Assembly (NCBI GenBank): GCA_937877655.1
Contig: CALFJC010000025.1
Span: 1 to 15,783 of the forward strand
Reading direction: 5' to 3'
DNA: 15,783 nucleotides
Source of the DNA: an uncultured Selenomonadales bacterium
GTDB taxonomy: Bacteria > Bacillota > Negativicutes > Selenomonadales > Selenomonadaceae
Part shown: one piece after another, positions 1 through 6,755 of the stretch
How positions within the stretch are numbered: position 1 is the stretch's first letter
Layout of the letters: every line of letters begins with the position of its first letter
The notes under the pieces: generated by a model
Seen by the model: the letters and a program-made list of their open reading frames with translations, nothing else
What the model was told of the DNA's origin: nothing
Databases searched by the model: none
Program-made: the position numbers and the translations under genes

Positions 1-92
1 TTGTACGACCTTTAAGGAGGCTTTTTGATTGCCGTTGCAGGGAACTGTACAAAATCTGATTGGCAAATTATAATCACGTTCGGAGGAGGTTG

Positions 93-1349
93 ATGAATTT
101 GATTAAAGGAAACAGAGTCGTCGTCACGGGGCTTGGAGTCGTCACGCCGATTGGCACCGGTAAGGATAATTTTTGGGCGGCGTTGAAGGCGGGCACCAAC
201 GGTATCGGCAAGATAACGCGCTTCGACGCGACCGACCACACGGTTCAGATTGCCGGCGAAGTTCAAGACTTCGACCCCGCGCAGTTCATCGACAAGAAAG
301 AACTAAAGCGCATGGACAGATTCACGCAATTTGCACTGGCGGCGGCGCGGCTCACACTTGAGGACGCCAAGCTTGACCTCGACCGAATTGACGGAGACCG
401 CGCAGGTGTTTTCGTCGGGACGGGTATCGGCGGCATGGAGACTTTGCATAACCAGTACGAAAAGCTTTTCACTAAGGGCGCGTCACGAATCAGCCCGTTT
501 TTTATCCCCATGGCGATAACGAACATGGCGGCGGGTAACGTGGCGATTGCCTTCAAACTGCGCGGGGCTTGCGAGTGTATCGTTACGGCTTGCGCGTCGG
601 GCACCAATGCCATTGGCGAGGCTTTCCGCGTGATTGAGCGCGGCGACGCCGATTTGATGTTGGCGGGCGGCTCCGAGGCGGCTATATCTCCTGCGGGCGT
701 GGCGGGCTTCGCGGCTATGAAGGCTCTTTGCTCCGACCATAACGACGACCCCGCGCACGCGTCGCGCCCCTTTGACAAGAATCGCAGCGGCTTCGTCATG
801 GGCGAAGGCGCAGGGATTATCCTCTTGGAAAATCTGGAACACGCCCTGGCTCGCGGAGCGCACATTTACGCGGAGATTGTCGGCTACGGGCGCAACGACG
901 ACGCCTATCACATCACCACGCCCGCGCCCGGCGGTATCACTCAAGCCGCGTGCATGAAACTTGCCCTCGACGACGCGGGACTTGCGCCGACGGACATTGA
1001 CTACATAAACGCCCACGGCACCTCGACGCAATTCAATGACCGAGGCGAAACCGAGGCTATTAAAAATCTTTTCGGCGAATACGCGTACAAAATCCCCGTG
1101 TCCTCGACCAAATCCATGACGGGGCACATGCTCGGCGCGGCGGGCGGCGTGGAGGCTGTCGCGACCCTCATGGCGATTGAGACGGGCGTCGTTCACCCCA
1201 CGATTAACTACGAGACCCCCGACGACGGCTTGGATTTGAACTACGTCCCGAACACCGCGCAGGTTCATGAAGTCAACGCCGCCATTTCCAATTCGTTCGG
1301 CTTCGGCGGGCACAACGCTTGCATCGTCTTTAAAAAGTTCAGCGATTGA
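93..1349 (+). CDS. fabF: 3-oxoacyl-[acyl-carrier-protein] synthase II (KAS II)
   Basis: Condensing enzyme of type II fatty-acid synthesis: it joins malonyl-ACP to a growing acyl-ACP in the cytosol. The 418-residue protein is full length for the family. It opens with the typical VVVTGLGVVTPIG segment. The active-site Cys167 lies in TACASGTNA, and the two catalytic histidines are His308 (NAHGTST) and His345 (TGHMLGAAGG); the C-terminal FGFGGHNA glycine motif is present. The reading frame stays open back to a TTG at 60, but no ribosome binding site precedes that codon. AGGAGG at 84-89 favours ATG 93, although the gap is only 3 nt; TTG 99, 9 nt away, is the alternative. A possible promoter (TGTACA, 17 nt, TATAAT at 69-74) lies just upstream but would leave a very short leader. 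Upstream genes, probably other fab genes, are outside the window. A terminator follows. Confidence 0.96.
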   Translation: MNLIKGNRVVVTGLGVVTPIGTGKDNFWAALKAGTNGIGKITRFDATDHTVQIAGEVQDFDPAQFIDKKELKRMDRFTQFALAAARLTLEDAKLDLDRIDGDRAGVFVGTGIGGMETLHNQYEKLFTKGASRISPFFIPMAITNMAAGNVAIAFKLRGACECIVTACASGTNAIGEAFRVIERGDADLMLAGGSEAAISPAGVAGFAAMKALCSDHNDDPAHASRPFDKNRSGFVMGEGAGIILLENLEHALARGAHIYAEIVGYGRNDDAYHITTPAPGGITQAACMKLALDDAGLAPTDIDYINAHGTSTQFNDRGETEAIKNLFGEYAYKIPVSSTKSMTGHMLGAAGGVEAVATLMAIETGVVHPTINYETPDDGLDLNYVPNTAQVHEVNAAISNSFGFGGHNACIVFKKFSD

Positions 1350-1367
1350 GGTTCGGATAATAAAAAA

Positions 1368-1402
1368 ATCCCTTGCAAGTTGCAGGGGATAATTTATTTA
1401 AT
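1368..1402 (+). terminator. Rho-independent terminator after fabF
   Basis: Nine-base-pair stem with one G-T pair: ATCCCTTGC (1368-1376), loop AAGTT, GCAGGGGAT (1382-1390), then an AT-rich T tail at 1391-1402. A run of seven A precedes the stem, so it could also work on the other strand. It is closely similar to the hairpin at 9826-9849 after the thiamine pyrophosphokinase gene. Confidence 0.8.
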
Positions 1403-1439
1403 GTCACTTTAAATTACCCGGCAGAAAGTAGCCGGAACC

Positions 1440-1548
1440 CGGCGCACATGGACGTGCGCCGCCCGCAACAAAAACATGGATGTTTTTTTGCGGGGCTAAC
1501 GCCTTTTTCTTTTGCAACTTTTCTTTTGGGCGAACAAAAGAAAAGTTG
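1440..1548 (+). repeat. Three-hairpin intergenic element, copy 1
   Basis: Hairpin I: arms CGGCGCAC (1440-1447) and GTGCGCCG (1454-1461), loop ATGGAC. Hairpin II: 1462-1494, loop ATGGAT, six inner pairs closed by C-G, a bulged C1469 on the 5' side, then seven outer pairs CCCGCAA/TTGCGGG. Hairpin III: 14 perfect pairs, CAACTTTTCTTTTG (1515-1528) with its complement at 1535-1548, loop GGCGAA. The same order of hairpins recurs on the minus strand at 6405-6514 and 6577-6688. This element fills most of the 303-nt gap between fabF and dcuB; a further small stem CCGGC/GCCGG lies just before it at 1418-1435. Confidence 0.8.
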
Positions 1549-1601
1549 AAGACAGCTTCTTTATCCTAAAATAAATACGTCATATGTTGCAGGAAATACC
1601 A

Positions 1602-1627
1602 TTGGCGCAACGAATAATTTTCGCCAA
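1602..1627. promoter_or_regulatory. Inverted repeat in the dcuB leader
   Basis: TTGGCG (1602-1607) and CGCCAA (1622-1627) form a perfect 6-bp inverted repeat with 14 nt between, ending about 11 nt before the dcuB ribosome binding site. It could be an operator or a leader hairpin. No clear promoter is visible in 1549-1652; TTGCAG at 1587-1592 is the best -35 candidate but lacks a well-spaced -10. Confidence 0.3.
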
Positions 1628-1652
1628 ATAATTTTAGGAGAGGTGAAACCTT

Positions 1653-2993
1653 ATGGAAATGTTCTTAGGCTTCCTCGTGTTGCTGGCGTGTTTAATCGTC
1701 GGCGTGCGCCACGGCGGCATAGGGCTTGCCGTCATAAGCGGTATTGGTCTCGTCATTTACACATTCATATTCGGCTACAAGCCCGGCACGCCGCCTATCG
1801 ACGTTATGCTGACGATTCTGGCGGTCGTAACCTGCGCGGGCTTCCTGCAAACGTCGGGCGGCTTAACGGTCATGCTCAAGTACGCGGAGAAATTCCTGCG
1901 TAACAACCCCAAGCACGTCACAATCCTCGCACCGCTGACTACGTGGTTTCTAACGGTTTTGTGCGGCACAGGTCACGTCGTCTATACCATGTTCCCGATT
2001 ATCTACGACATCGCGATTAAGCAAAACATTCGCCCCGAACGCCCTATGGCTGTCGCGTCTGTCGCCTCGCAGATGGGCATTTGCGCCTCGCCCGTCTCGG
2101 TCGCTATCGTCTCTATCGTCGGCTTCATGGCTAACGCGGGCTATCATTATTCCGTTTTGCAAATCCTTGCCGTCGCCATGCCCGCAACCGGTATCGGCGT
2201 GTTTATCGCGGCTCTGTGGAGCTATCGTCGCGGCAAAGACCTCGACAAGGACGAACGCTTCCAAGAATTCATCAAAGACCCCGCCAATAAGGAATACGTC
2301 TACGGCGACAGCGAATCGCTCATGGATAAGGAATTGCCGTCCAGCTTTTATCACGCTATGTATATTTTCTTCCTCGGCATTATCGTTATCGCATTGCTCG
2401 GCAATTTCCCTGACCTCCTGCCGCACTTCCCCAACGCCAAGGGCGAAATGAAGGCTATCTCAATGACGGCGGTTATCCAAATGGTTATGCTCCTCGTCGC
2501 CGCGATTATCCTGTTCGTCTGCAAAGTCAAGGCAAAGGACGTGGGCAACAGCCAAGTCTTCAAGTCGGGTATCGTCGCGCTCGTCTCGGTTTACGGCGTC
2601 GCGTGGATGGCAAATACCTGTTTCGGGGCGCATATGGCTTTCCTTAAGGACTTCCTCGGCAATGCTGTCGCGCAATATCCCTGGGCGTTCGCCATTATCG
2701 CCTTCCTGACCAGTAAGCTCGTCAACTCGCAGGCGGCGGCTATCGCTATCGTCTTCCCCATGGCTTTGAGCGTCGGCATGGATCCCGTTATCATCATGTC
2801 GTTTATCAGCGCGTGCTATGGTTACTTCTTCCTGCCGACTTATCCCTCCGACCTCGCTTGTATCGGTTTCGACCGTTCCGGCACGACCCGTATCGGCAAG
2901 TACATTTTAAATCACTCGTTCATGATTCCCGGTCTGATTGGCGTCATAAGCGGTTGCTGTGTCGGCTTCGTCATGGCTCATATCGTCTTGTAA
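1653..2993 (+). CDS. dcuB: Anaerobic C4-dicarboxylate transporter, DcuB type
   Basis: Inner-membrane carrier of the Dcu family (TC 2.A.13), which exchanges fumarate, malate or aspartate for succinate during fumarate respiration. The 446-residue length equals that of E. coli DcuB as I recall it. Family segments are clear: PGTPPIDVMLTI near 45, LCGTGHVVYTMFPIIYD near 110-125, RPERPMA, the cytoplasmic EYVYGDSESL, LVNSQAAAIAI, and FDRSGTTRIGKYILNHSF near the C terminus. Hydrophobic segments run through the whole protein (about 10-12 spans). GGAGAGGTGA at 1637-1646 is the ribosome binding site, 6 nt before ATG. It stands alone between fabF and a convergent gene whose stop codon is 1 nt away. Similarity to DcuB rather than DcuA rests on the HVVYT and EYVYGD segments. 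Preferred substrate cannot be read from sequence. Confidence 0.93.
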   Translation: MEMFLGFLVLLACLIVGVRHGGIGLAVISGIGLVIYTFIFGYKPGTPPIDVMLTILAVVTCAGFLQTSGGLTVMLKYAEKFLRNNPKHVTILAPLTTWFLTVLCGTGHVVYTMFPIIYDIAIKQNIRPERPMAVASVASQMGICASPVSVAIVSIVGFMANAGYHYSVLQILAVAMPATGIGVFIAALWSYRRGKDLDKDERFQEFIKDPANKEYVYGDSESLMDKELPSSFYHAMYIFFLGIIVIALLGNFPDLLPHFPNAKGEMKAISMTAVIQMVMLLVAAIILFVCKVKAKDVGNSQVFKSGIVALVSVYGVAWMANTCFGAHMAFLKDFLGNAVAQYPWAFAIIAFLTSKLVNSQAAAIAIVFPMALSVGMDPVIIMSFISACYGYFFLPTYPSDLACIGFDRSGTTRIGKYILNHSFMIPGLIGVISGCCVGFVMAHIVL

Positions 2994-2994
2994 G

Positions 2995-3471
2995 TCACAG
3001 CTCCGCAAGCCGGTATTCGTGTTCGGTGTAACGAATCAGCTTGAGCAAATCCTCGAACGCTACGGCGATTGTCGCAGTGTTCACGTTCGGGTGGAGCAGT
3101 AACGTTTTTCCTTGAAGTTCGGCGTCGATTATGAGCCGAACTTTTTTGTTTACGTCGTTGATTATGCCAAGCGGCGTGACGGCTCCCGTATGCAAGCCCA
3201 AAAGTTTTTCCAGATCCTCCTCCGACGCGAAAGACAGCCTCGGCAAGTTCAACGCTTTGGCGACGAGCTTTAAATCGGCGCGTTTGTCGGCGGGCAACGT
3301 CAGCAGAAAATAATCGCCGCGCTTTGTCCGCAGGAAAAGATTCTTGCACGCCGCCCCGCCGAGTTGCTCAAAGATTCTAAGCCGCCGCGACTCCTCGACC
3401 GTGTAAACCGCCGCGTGCTCCATTGCCCGATACTCTATGCCCAGCTCCGCCAAAAGTTTGACCGGCTCCAT
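2995..3471 (-). CDS. Prolyl-tRNA editing protein, YbaK/PrdX (ProXp-ala) family
   Basis: Predicted free-standing trans-editing deacylase that removes wrongly attached alanine from tRNA-Pro. The 158 residues cover the whole YbaK/aminoacyl-tRNA editing fold. Visible features are HAAVYTVEE (19-27), the probable catalytic Lys43 in ACKNLFLR, FASEEDL, the glycine-rich LGLHTGAVTPLGIIND (91-106), and LLHPNVNTAT near 125-134. These fit PrdX/ProXp-ala better than the Cys-tRNA-Pro editor YbaK, but the substrate assignment is an inference. The frame stays open upstream to 3579; the start at 3471 is chosen because AGGAGG (plus-strand 3479-3484) sits 7 nt before it. It is convergent with dcuB (1 nt between stops, no separate terminator) and divergent from dcuA, so it is transcriptionally isolated inside the C4-dicarboxylate block. 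Confidence 0.88.
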   Translation of the reverse strand: MEPVKLLAELGIEYRAMEHAAVYTVEESRRLRIFEQLGGAACKNLFLRTKRGDYFLLTLPADKRADLKLVAKALNLPRLSFASEEDLEKLLGLHTGAVTPLGIINDVNKKVRLIIDAELQGKTLLLHPNVNTATIAVAFEDLLKLIRYTEHEYRLAEL

Positions 3472-3523
3472 AATTTTGCCTCCTATTGGTAATTTTATCA
3501 TTAACCATATCAATATACCGCGA

Positions 3524-3552
3524 TTGACATTGGCAACGCAAGCGGCTAGAAT
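3524..3552 (+). promoter_or_regulatory. Sigma70-type promoter of the dcuA-aspA operon
   Basis: TTGACA at 3524-3529, a 17-nt spacer, and TAGAAT at 3547-3552. Consensus -35, five of six in the -10, ideal spacing. Transcription would start near 3559, leaving a leader of about 35 nt with AAAAGGAGG before ATG 3594. The promoter lies in the 122-nt gap shared with the divergent editing gene. Confidence 0.75.
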
Positions 3553-3593
3553 CACCATGAATTTTGTATACATAAGCAAAAGGAGGCGGTTCT

Positions 3594-4919
3594 ATGTTTT
3601 GGGCTGAGCTTTTGGTTGTGCTGATAATGCTGATTATCGGCGCACGCTACGGAGGAATTTTCTTGGGGATGTCGAGCGGCTTCGCCATAGCGATTTTGGT
3701 TTTCGGCTTCGGACTCGCGCCGGGCAACCCCGCTATCGATGTCATTATGATTATCATGACGGTCGTCGTTATCGCGGCGACTTTGCAGGCGTCGGGCGGC
3801 ATGGATTATCTGATTCAAATCGCCGTCAAACTCCTGCGAAAAAATCCGAACAGAATCAGCTATTATGCTCCGATTATCAGCTGGGTTTTTACTTTCATGT
3901 GCGGCACGGGAAATATTTCTTTCGGAATTCTGCCGGTTATCGCCGAAGTGGCGCGTGAGGCGGGCGTCCGTCCCGAACGTCCAATCTCAATGTCGGTTAT
4001 CGCTTCTCAACAAGCCATAACCGCCTGTCCGATCTCGGCGGCGACCGTTGCGCTCGTCGGACTTTTATCGCCGCAAGGTGTCACGTTGATTGATATTTTA
4101 ATGGTTTGCATTCCTTCAACCTTAATCGGCGTCATTTGCGGCAGTTTATATGCGGCTCGTGTCGGCAAAGAACTTTCCGAAGACCAAGAATATCTTGCAC
4201 GTGTTGCAAGGGGCGAATCGGCTCCGATTAACGAAAAAGCGCAAATCGCTGAAGCCAGAGAGTTTTCCGCCTCGACAAAACGCGCCGTCTGGATTTATCT
4301 TTTGGCAACCGTTATCGTCGTTGTCTTCGGCATTTTCCCCGAACTTCGTCCTTCGGCAGAGCTCGGCGGCAAAATGGTTTCCTTTACAATGACGATGTGC
4401 ATTGAAATGGTTATGATGGCTATGGCGGGCGTCATGATTATTGCTTGCGGCGTGAAAGTCAATTCGATTATCGAACAATCGGTTTTCCGCAACGGCTTAA
4501 TGGGCGTCTATTGCATTTTCGGTTTGACTTGGGCGGGCGACACTTTGACTCGCAACAATATCGATTTTATCAAGTCGGGCGCGTCCGATTTAATCGCCGC
4601 TTATCCTTGGGTTTTCGCAATTATTTTATTCCTGCTCTCCGCCGTTATCTTGAGTCAGGCGGGAACTATCGGCGCGTTGGCTCCGCTCGGAATAACTTTG
4701 GGAATTACGCCGCCCGCAATGGTCGGTATGTTCCCTGCAGTCAACGGTTATTTTCTCGTCCCGATTTACGCGACAATCCTTGCCGGCATCGCCTTCGACA
4801 GAACGGGCACAACCAGAATCGGAAAATTCGTTTTCAATCACAGCTTCCAAATTCCCGGCTTGATTACCTGTATCGTCAGCGTGGCGGTCGGCATGACTTT
4901 GGCGAATATTTTAATGTAA
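3594..4919 (+). CDS. dcuA: Anaerobic C4-dicarboxylate/aspartate transporter, DcuA type
   Basis: Second Dcu-family inner-membrane carrier, 441 residues with hydrophobic segments throughout. It resembles E. coli DcuA more than DcuB: CGTGNISFGILPVIAEVA near 103-120 (DcuB has GHVVYT here), ITACPISAATVAL, NNIDFIKS, and FDRTGTTRIGKFVFNHSF near the end. DcuA proteins take up aspartate and return fumarate or succinate. The next gene, an aspartate ammonia-lyase, starts 12 nt after the stop, an arrangement that mirrors the aspA-dcuA pairing known from E. coli, with gene order reversed. The inferred job is therefore L-aspartate import coupled to fumarate export. AGGAGG (3581-3586) precedes ATG by 7 nt and a strong promoter lies at 3524-3552. 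It is a paralogue of the carrier at 1653, sharing the overall fold but differing at many positions. Confidence 0.92.
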   Translation: MFWAELLVVLIMLIIGARYGGIFLGMSSGFAIAILVFGFGLAPGNPAIDVIMIIMTVVVIAATLQASGGMDYLIQIAVKLLRKNPNRISYYAPIISWVFTFMCGTGNISFGILPVIAEVAREAGVRPERPISMSVIASQQAITACPISAATVALVGLLSPQGVTLIDILMVCIPSTLIGVICGSLYAARVGKELSEDQEYLARVARGESAPINEKAQIAEAREFSASTKRAVWIYLLATVIVVVFGIFPELRPSAELGGKMVSFTMTMCIEMVMMAMAGVMIIACGVKVNSIIEQSVFRNGLMGVYCIFGLTWAGDTLTRNNIDFIKSGASDLIAAYPWVFAIILFLLSAVILSQAGTIGALAPLGITLGITPPAMVGMFPAVNGYFLVPIYATILAGIAFDRTGTTRIGKFVFNHSFQIPGLITCIVSVAVGMTLANILM

Positions 4920-4931
4920 TTGGTGAAGAAA

Positions 4932-6335
4932 ATGTTTAAGGAAAAAGATTGTCTGGGCGAAATGGAAATTCGCGAAGACGTTTATTACGGCATTCAAACG
5001 GAACGCGCACGGAATAATTTTTCAATCAGTGGCGCGACTTGTGACGACCTGCCCGAATTTATCAAGGCGATTGCCGAAGTCAAAAAGGCGGCGGCTCTTG
5101 CGAATAACAAAATCGGCGCGCTTGACGAAAAAATTTGCAACGCAATCTGCGCGGCGGCTGATGAGATTATCGCGGGCAAAATGGCGGGCAATTTCCCTGT
5201 GGATATTTTTCAGGGCGGCGGCTCCACTTCGACAAATATGAATGTCAACGAAGTCATTGCAAAACGCGCCAATGAAATTCTTACGGGGCGCAAAGGTTAT
5301 GAAAAAGTTCATCCGAATACTCATGTTAATCGCGGGCAATCGACCAACGACGTTATCCCGACCGCGATTGAAATTACATGTCGGCGTTATGCCGTCGAAT
5401 TGAAAAAATCTCTTGAACATTTGACGGCGGCAATGGCTCGCAAGGCTGAAGAATTTAAAACTGTCGTTAAGACTTCGCGAACTTGTCTGCAGGATGCCGT
5501 TCCGATAACTTTAGGGCAAGAGTTCAGCGGCTATGAAAGTTTTTTGCGCCGTCATATTCGACTGCTTGACGAATTATTTTTCAACAAGCCGCTTGAATTG
5601 ACTTTGGGCGGCACGGCGACGGGCACGGGCTTAAGCACTTTTGAAGGCTATATGTCGGAAGTTTTTGTTCAGCTGGAAAAAGTTACGGGCATTCCTGTCA
5701 GGCAGAAGGAAAATCTTTTCGACGGCTTTCAAAACGGCGATGATTATATTCGCATTTCGTCTTACCTTAAAAGTTTGGCGACGGGGCTTGGAAAAATTGC
5801 AACCGATTTGCGCATGATGTCTTCGGGACCTCGTTGCGGCTTGCAGGAAATTTTCTTGCCTGCCGTTCAGCCCGGCTCGTCGATTATGCCCGGCAAAGTC
5901 AATCCCGTTATGCCGGAGCTCGTCAATCAGATTTGCTATCAAGTTTGCGGCGACGACGTGGCAATTACAATGGCGGTTGAAGGCGGCGAACTCGATTTGA
6001 ACGTCTGGGAGCCCGTCATTATCAAAAATCTCACGGAGCAATTCAAACTTTTGACGGGCGGCATGATTAAATTTGCAGATCTTTGCATTGACGGCATAAG
6101 AGCCAATGTTGAGAAACTCCGCGCAGATGCCGAAGCGACTATGGCGAATGCAACCGTTGCCTCAACGATTTTGGGTTATCCGAAGGGCACGGAAATTGCT
6201 CAAAAAGCCGTTGCGGAAGGAAAAACCGTCAAGCAGGTTATTCGTGAGATGAAACTTTTCCCTGACGAAGAAATTGACAAACTTTTCGATACGCTCATGA
6301 TGACCGATTGGCGGAAGTCGTCCCCCCTTTTCTAA
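4932..6335 (+). CDS. Aspartate ammonia-lyase (aspartase), divergent paralogue 1
   Basis: Class II fumarase/aspartase superfamily enzyme, predicted to cleave L-aspartate to fumarate and ammonia; homotetramer in the family. At 467 residues it is full length. The signature GSSIMPGKVNPV lies at 315-326, with the catalytic serine and substrate-binding Lys322; the following MPE favours aspartase over fumarase C. Other conserved blocks: GGSTSTNMNVNE, RGQSTNDVIPTA, GGTATGTGL and SSGPRCGL. Odd point: the SRTCLQDAVP segment has Cys185 where the paralogue at 6756 has His and, from memory, E. coli AspA has Gln. ATG 4932 is chosen; TTG 4920 and GTG 4923 are in frame but directly abut the dcuA stop, and only a weak GGTGAAG precedes the ATG, suggesting translational coupling to dcuA. 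The operon context supports aspartate use. A relative acting on another amino acid cannot be excluded. Confidence 0.85.
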   Translation: MFKEKDCLGEMEIREDVYYGIQTERARNNFSISGATCDDLPEFIKAIAEVKKAAALANNKIGALDEKICNAICAAADEIIAGKMAGNFPVDIFQGGGSTSTNMNVNEVIAKRANEILTGRKGYEKVHPNTHVNRGQSTNDVIPTAIEITCRRYAVELKKSLEHLTAAMARKAEEFKTVVKTSRTCLQDAVPITLGQEFSGYESFLRRHIRLLDELFFNKPLELTLGGTATGTGLSTFEGYMSEVFVQLEKVTGIPVRQKENLFDGFQNGDDYIRISSYLKSLATGLGKIATDLRMMSSGPRCGLQEIFLPAVQPGSSIMPGKVNPVMPELVNQICYQVCGDDVAITMAVEGGELDLNVWEPVIIKNLTEQFKLLTGGMIKFADLCIDGIRANVEKLRADAEATMANATVASTILGYPKGTEIAQKAVAEGKTVKQVIREMKLFPDEEIDKLFDTLMMTDWRKSSPLF

Positions 6336-6404
6336 AGCGTGGACTACGCGGAACCATCTCGGCGTATCTTTCGATTAAGTCAATCATGAAATTTATTTTT
6401 TAAA

Positions 6405-6514
6405 CTACTTTTTCTTTGTTGCGCCAAAGAAAAAGTAGCAAAAAGAAACGCGCTTAGACCGGCAAGAAAACATCCTGTTTTCGTTGCCGGCGGGCGCACA
6501 TCCCTGTGCGCCCG
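6405..6514 (-). repeat. Three-hairpin intergenic element, copy 2
   Basis: Same module as at 1440-1548, in the opposite orientation. Read on the minus strand: hairpin I (6491-6514) has nine pairs and loop AGGGAT; hairpin II (6459-6490) has loop AGGAT, six inner pairs GAAAAC/GTTTTC, one bulged C (plus-strand G6483) and seven outer pairs CCGGCAA/TTGCCGG; hairpin III (6405-6438) has 14 perfect pairs and loop GCGCAA. Compared with copy 1 the stems differ by paired changes while the bulge, its distance from the loop and the loop GGA core stay. With copy 3 it fills most of the 420-nt gap between the two aspartase genes; nothing coding is visible there and no simple terminator follows the first aspartase. 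Confidence 0.8.
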
Positions 6515-6544
6515 TGTCTTTACCAACCGCTGTAAACTTTTTTC

Positions 6545-6579
6545 ATTACAAATTACGCATTACTCATTGCTAATTGCTT
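6545..6579. repeat. Five degenerate 7-bp repeats, ATTRCNN
   Basis: Five head-to-tail heptamers, each beginning ATTAC or ATTGC: ATTACAA (6545-6551), ATTACGC, ATTACTC, ATTGCTA, ATTGCTT (6573-6579). The last overlaps the edge of hairpin-element copy 3. A related heptamer array (ATTAGGA) lies at the end of the downstream aspartase gene. Confidence 0.6.
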
Positions 6580-6688
6580 TTCTTGCGCCCAAAGAAAAAG
6601 TAGCAAAAAGAAAGGGCACCCCGCGGGGCGTCGCCGCTTGAACATCCTGTTCAAACGCGGCGTGCTGGGGCGGCGTCCATGCCGCCCC
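6577..6688 (-). repeat. Three-hairpin intergenic element, copy 3
   Basis: Minus-strand copy. Hairpin I (6667-6688): eight pairs, arms GGGGCGGC/GCCGCCCC, loop ATGGAC as in copy 1. Hairpin II (6632-6662): loop AGGAT, six inner pairs TTGAAC/GTTCAA, a 2-nt bulge at the same place (plus-strand 6655-6656), six outer pairs CGCCGC/GCGGCG. Hairpin III (6577-6600) is shorter and imperfect, with the loop GGGCGC kept. A palindromic CCCCGCGGGG lies between II and III. Stem sequences share little with copies 1 and 2, yet the plan is identical. Confidence 0.75.
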
Positions 6689-6742
6689 TTGAATTCCTCA
6701 ACTACCTGCTGTAATTTTCGTCAGTAATAAAATTTCATAGAT

Positions 6743-6747
6743 GGAGG
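6743..6747 (+). promoter_or_regulatory. Ribosome binding site deciding the second aspartase start
   Basis: GGAGG lies 8 nt before ATG 6756. It overlaps an in-frame ATG at 6741, which has no site of its own, so 6756 is the likely start. A weak promoter candidate (TTGAAT 6689-6694, 17 nt, TAATTT 6712-6717) lies upstream. Confidence 0.75.
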
Positions 6748-6755
6748 CTTTCAGT

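Noticed and set aside
60..92. N-terminal extension of fabF from TTG 60
   Set aside because: No ribosome binding site before it, and the extension contains the AGGAGG that serves the downstream start.
25..93. Short open frame from TTG 25 (after AAGGAGG at 14-20) whose TGA overlaps the fabF ATG, possible leader peptide or second start
   Set aside because: Only 22 codons, no recognisable product, and the left context is missing; the AAGGAGG could as well belong to another arrangement.
263..1313. Long minus-strand open frames (200 and 276 residues) opposite fabF
   Set aside because: Shadows of a GC-rich, strongly conserved plus-strand gene; no ribosome binding sites and low-complexity Arg/Ala-rich products.
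1440..1548. CRISPR array or rho-independent terminator cluster for the three-hairpin regions
   Set aside because: No regularly spaced identical repeats as in CRISPR; hairpins I and II lack T runs, so they are not ordinary terminators.
4932..6335. Fumarase C as the identity of the first lyase
   Set aside because: The residues after GSSIMPGKVNP are VMPE, as in aspartases; fumarase C has T and Q there. The dcuA linkage also supports aspartase.
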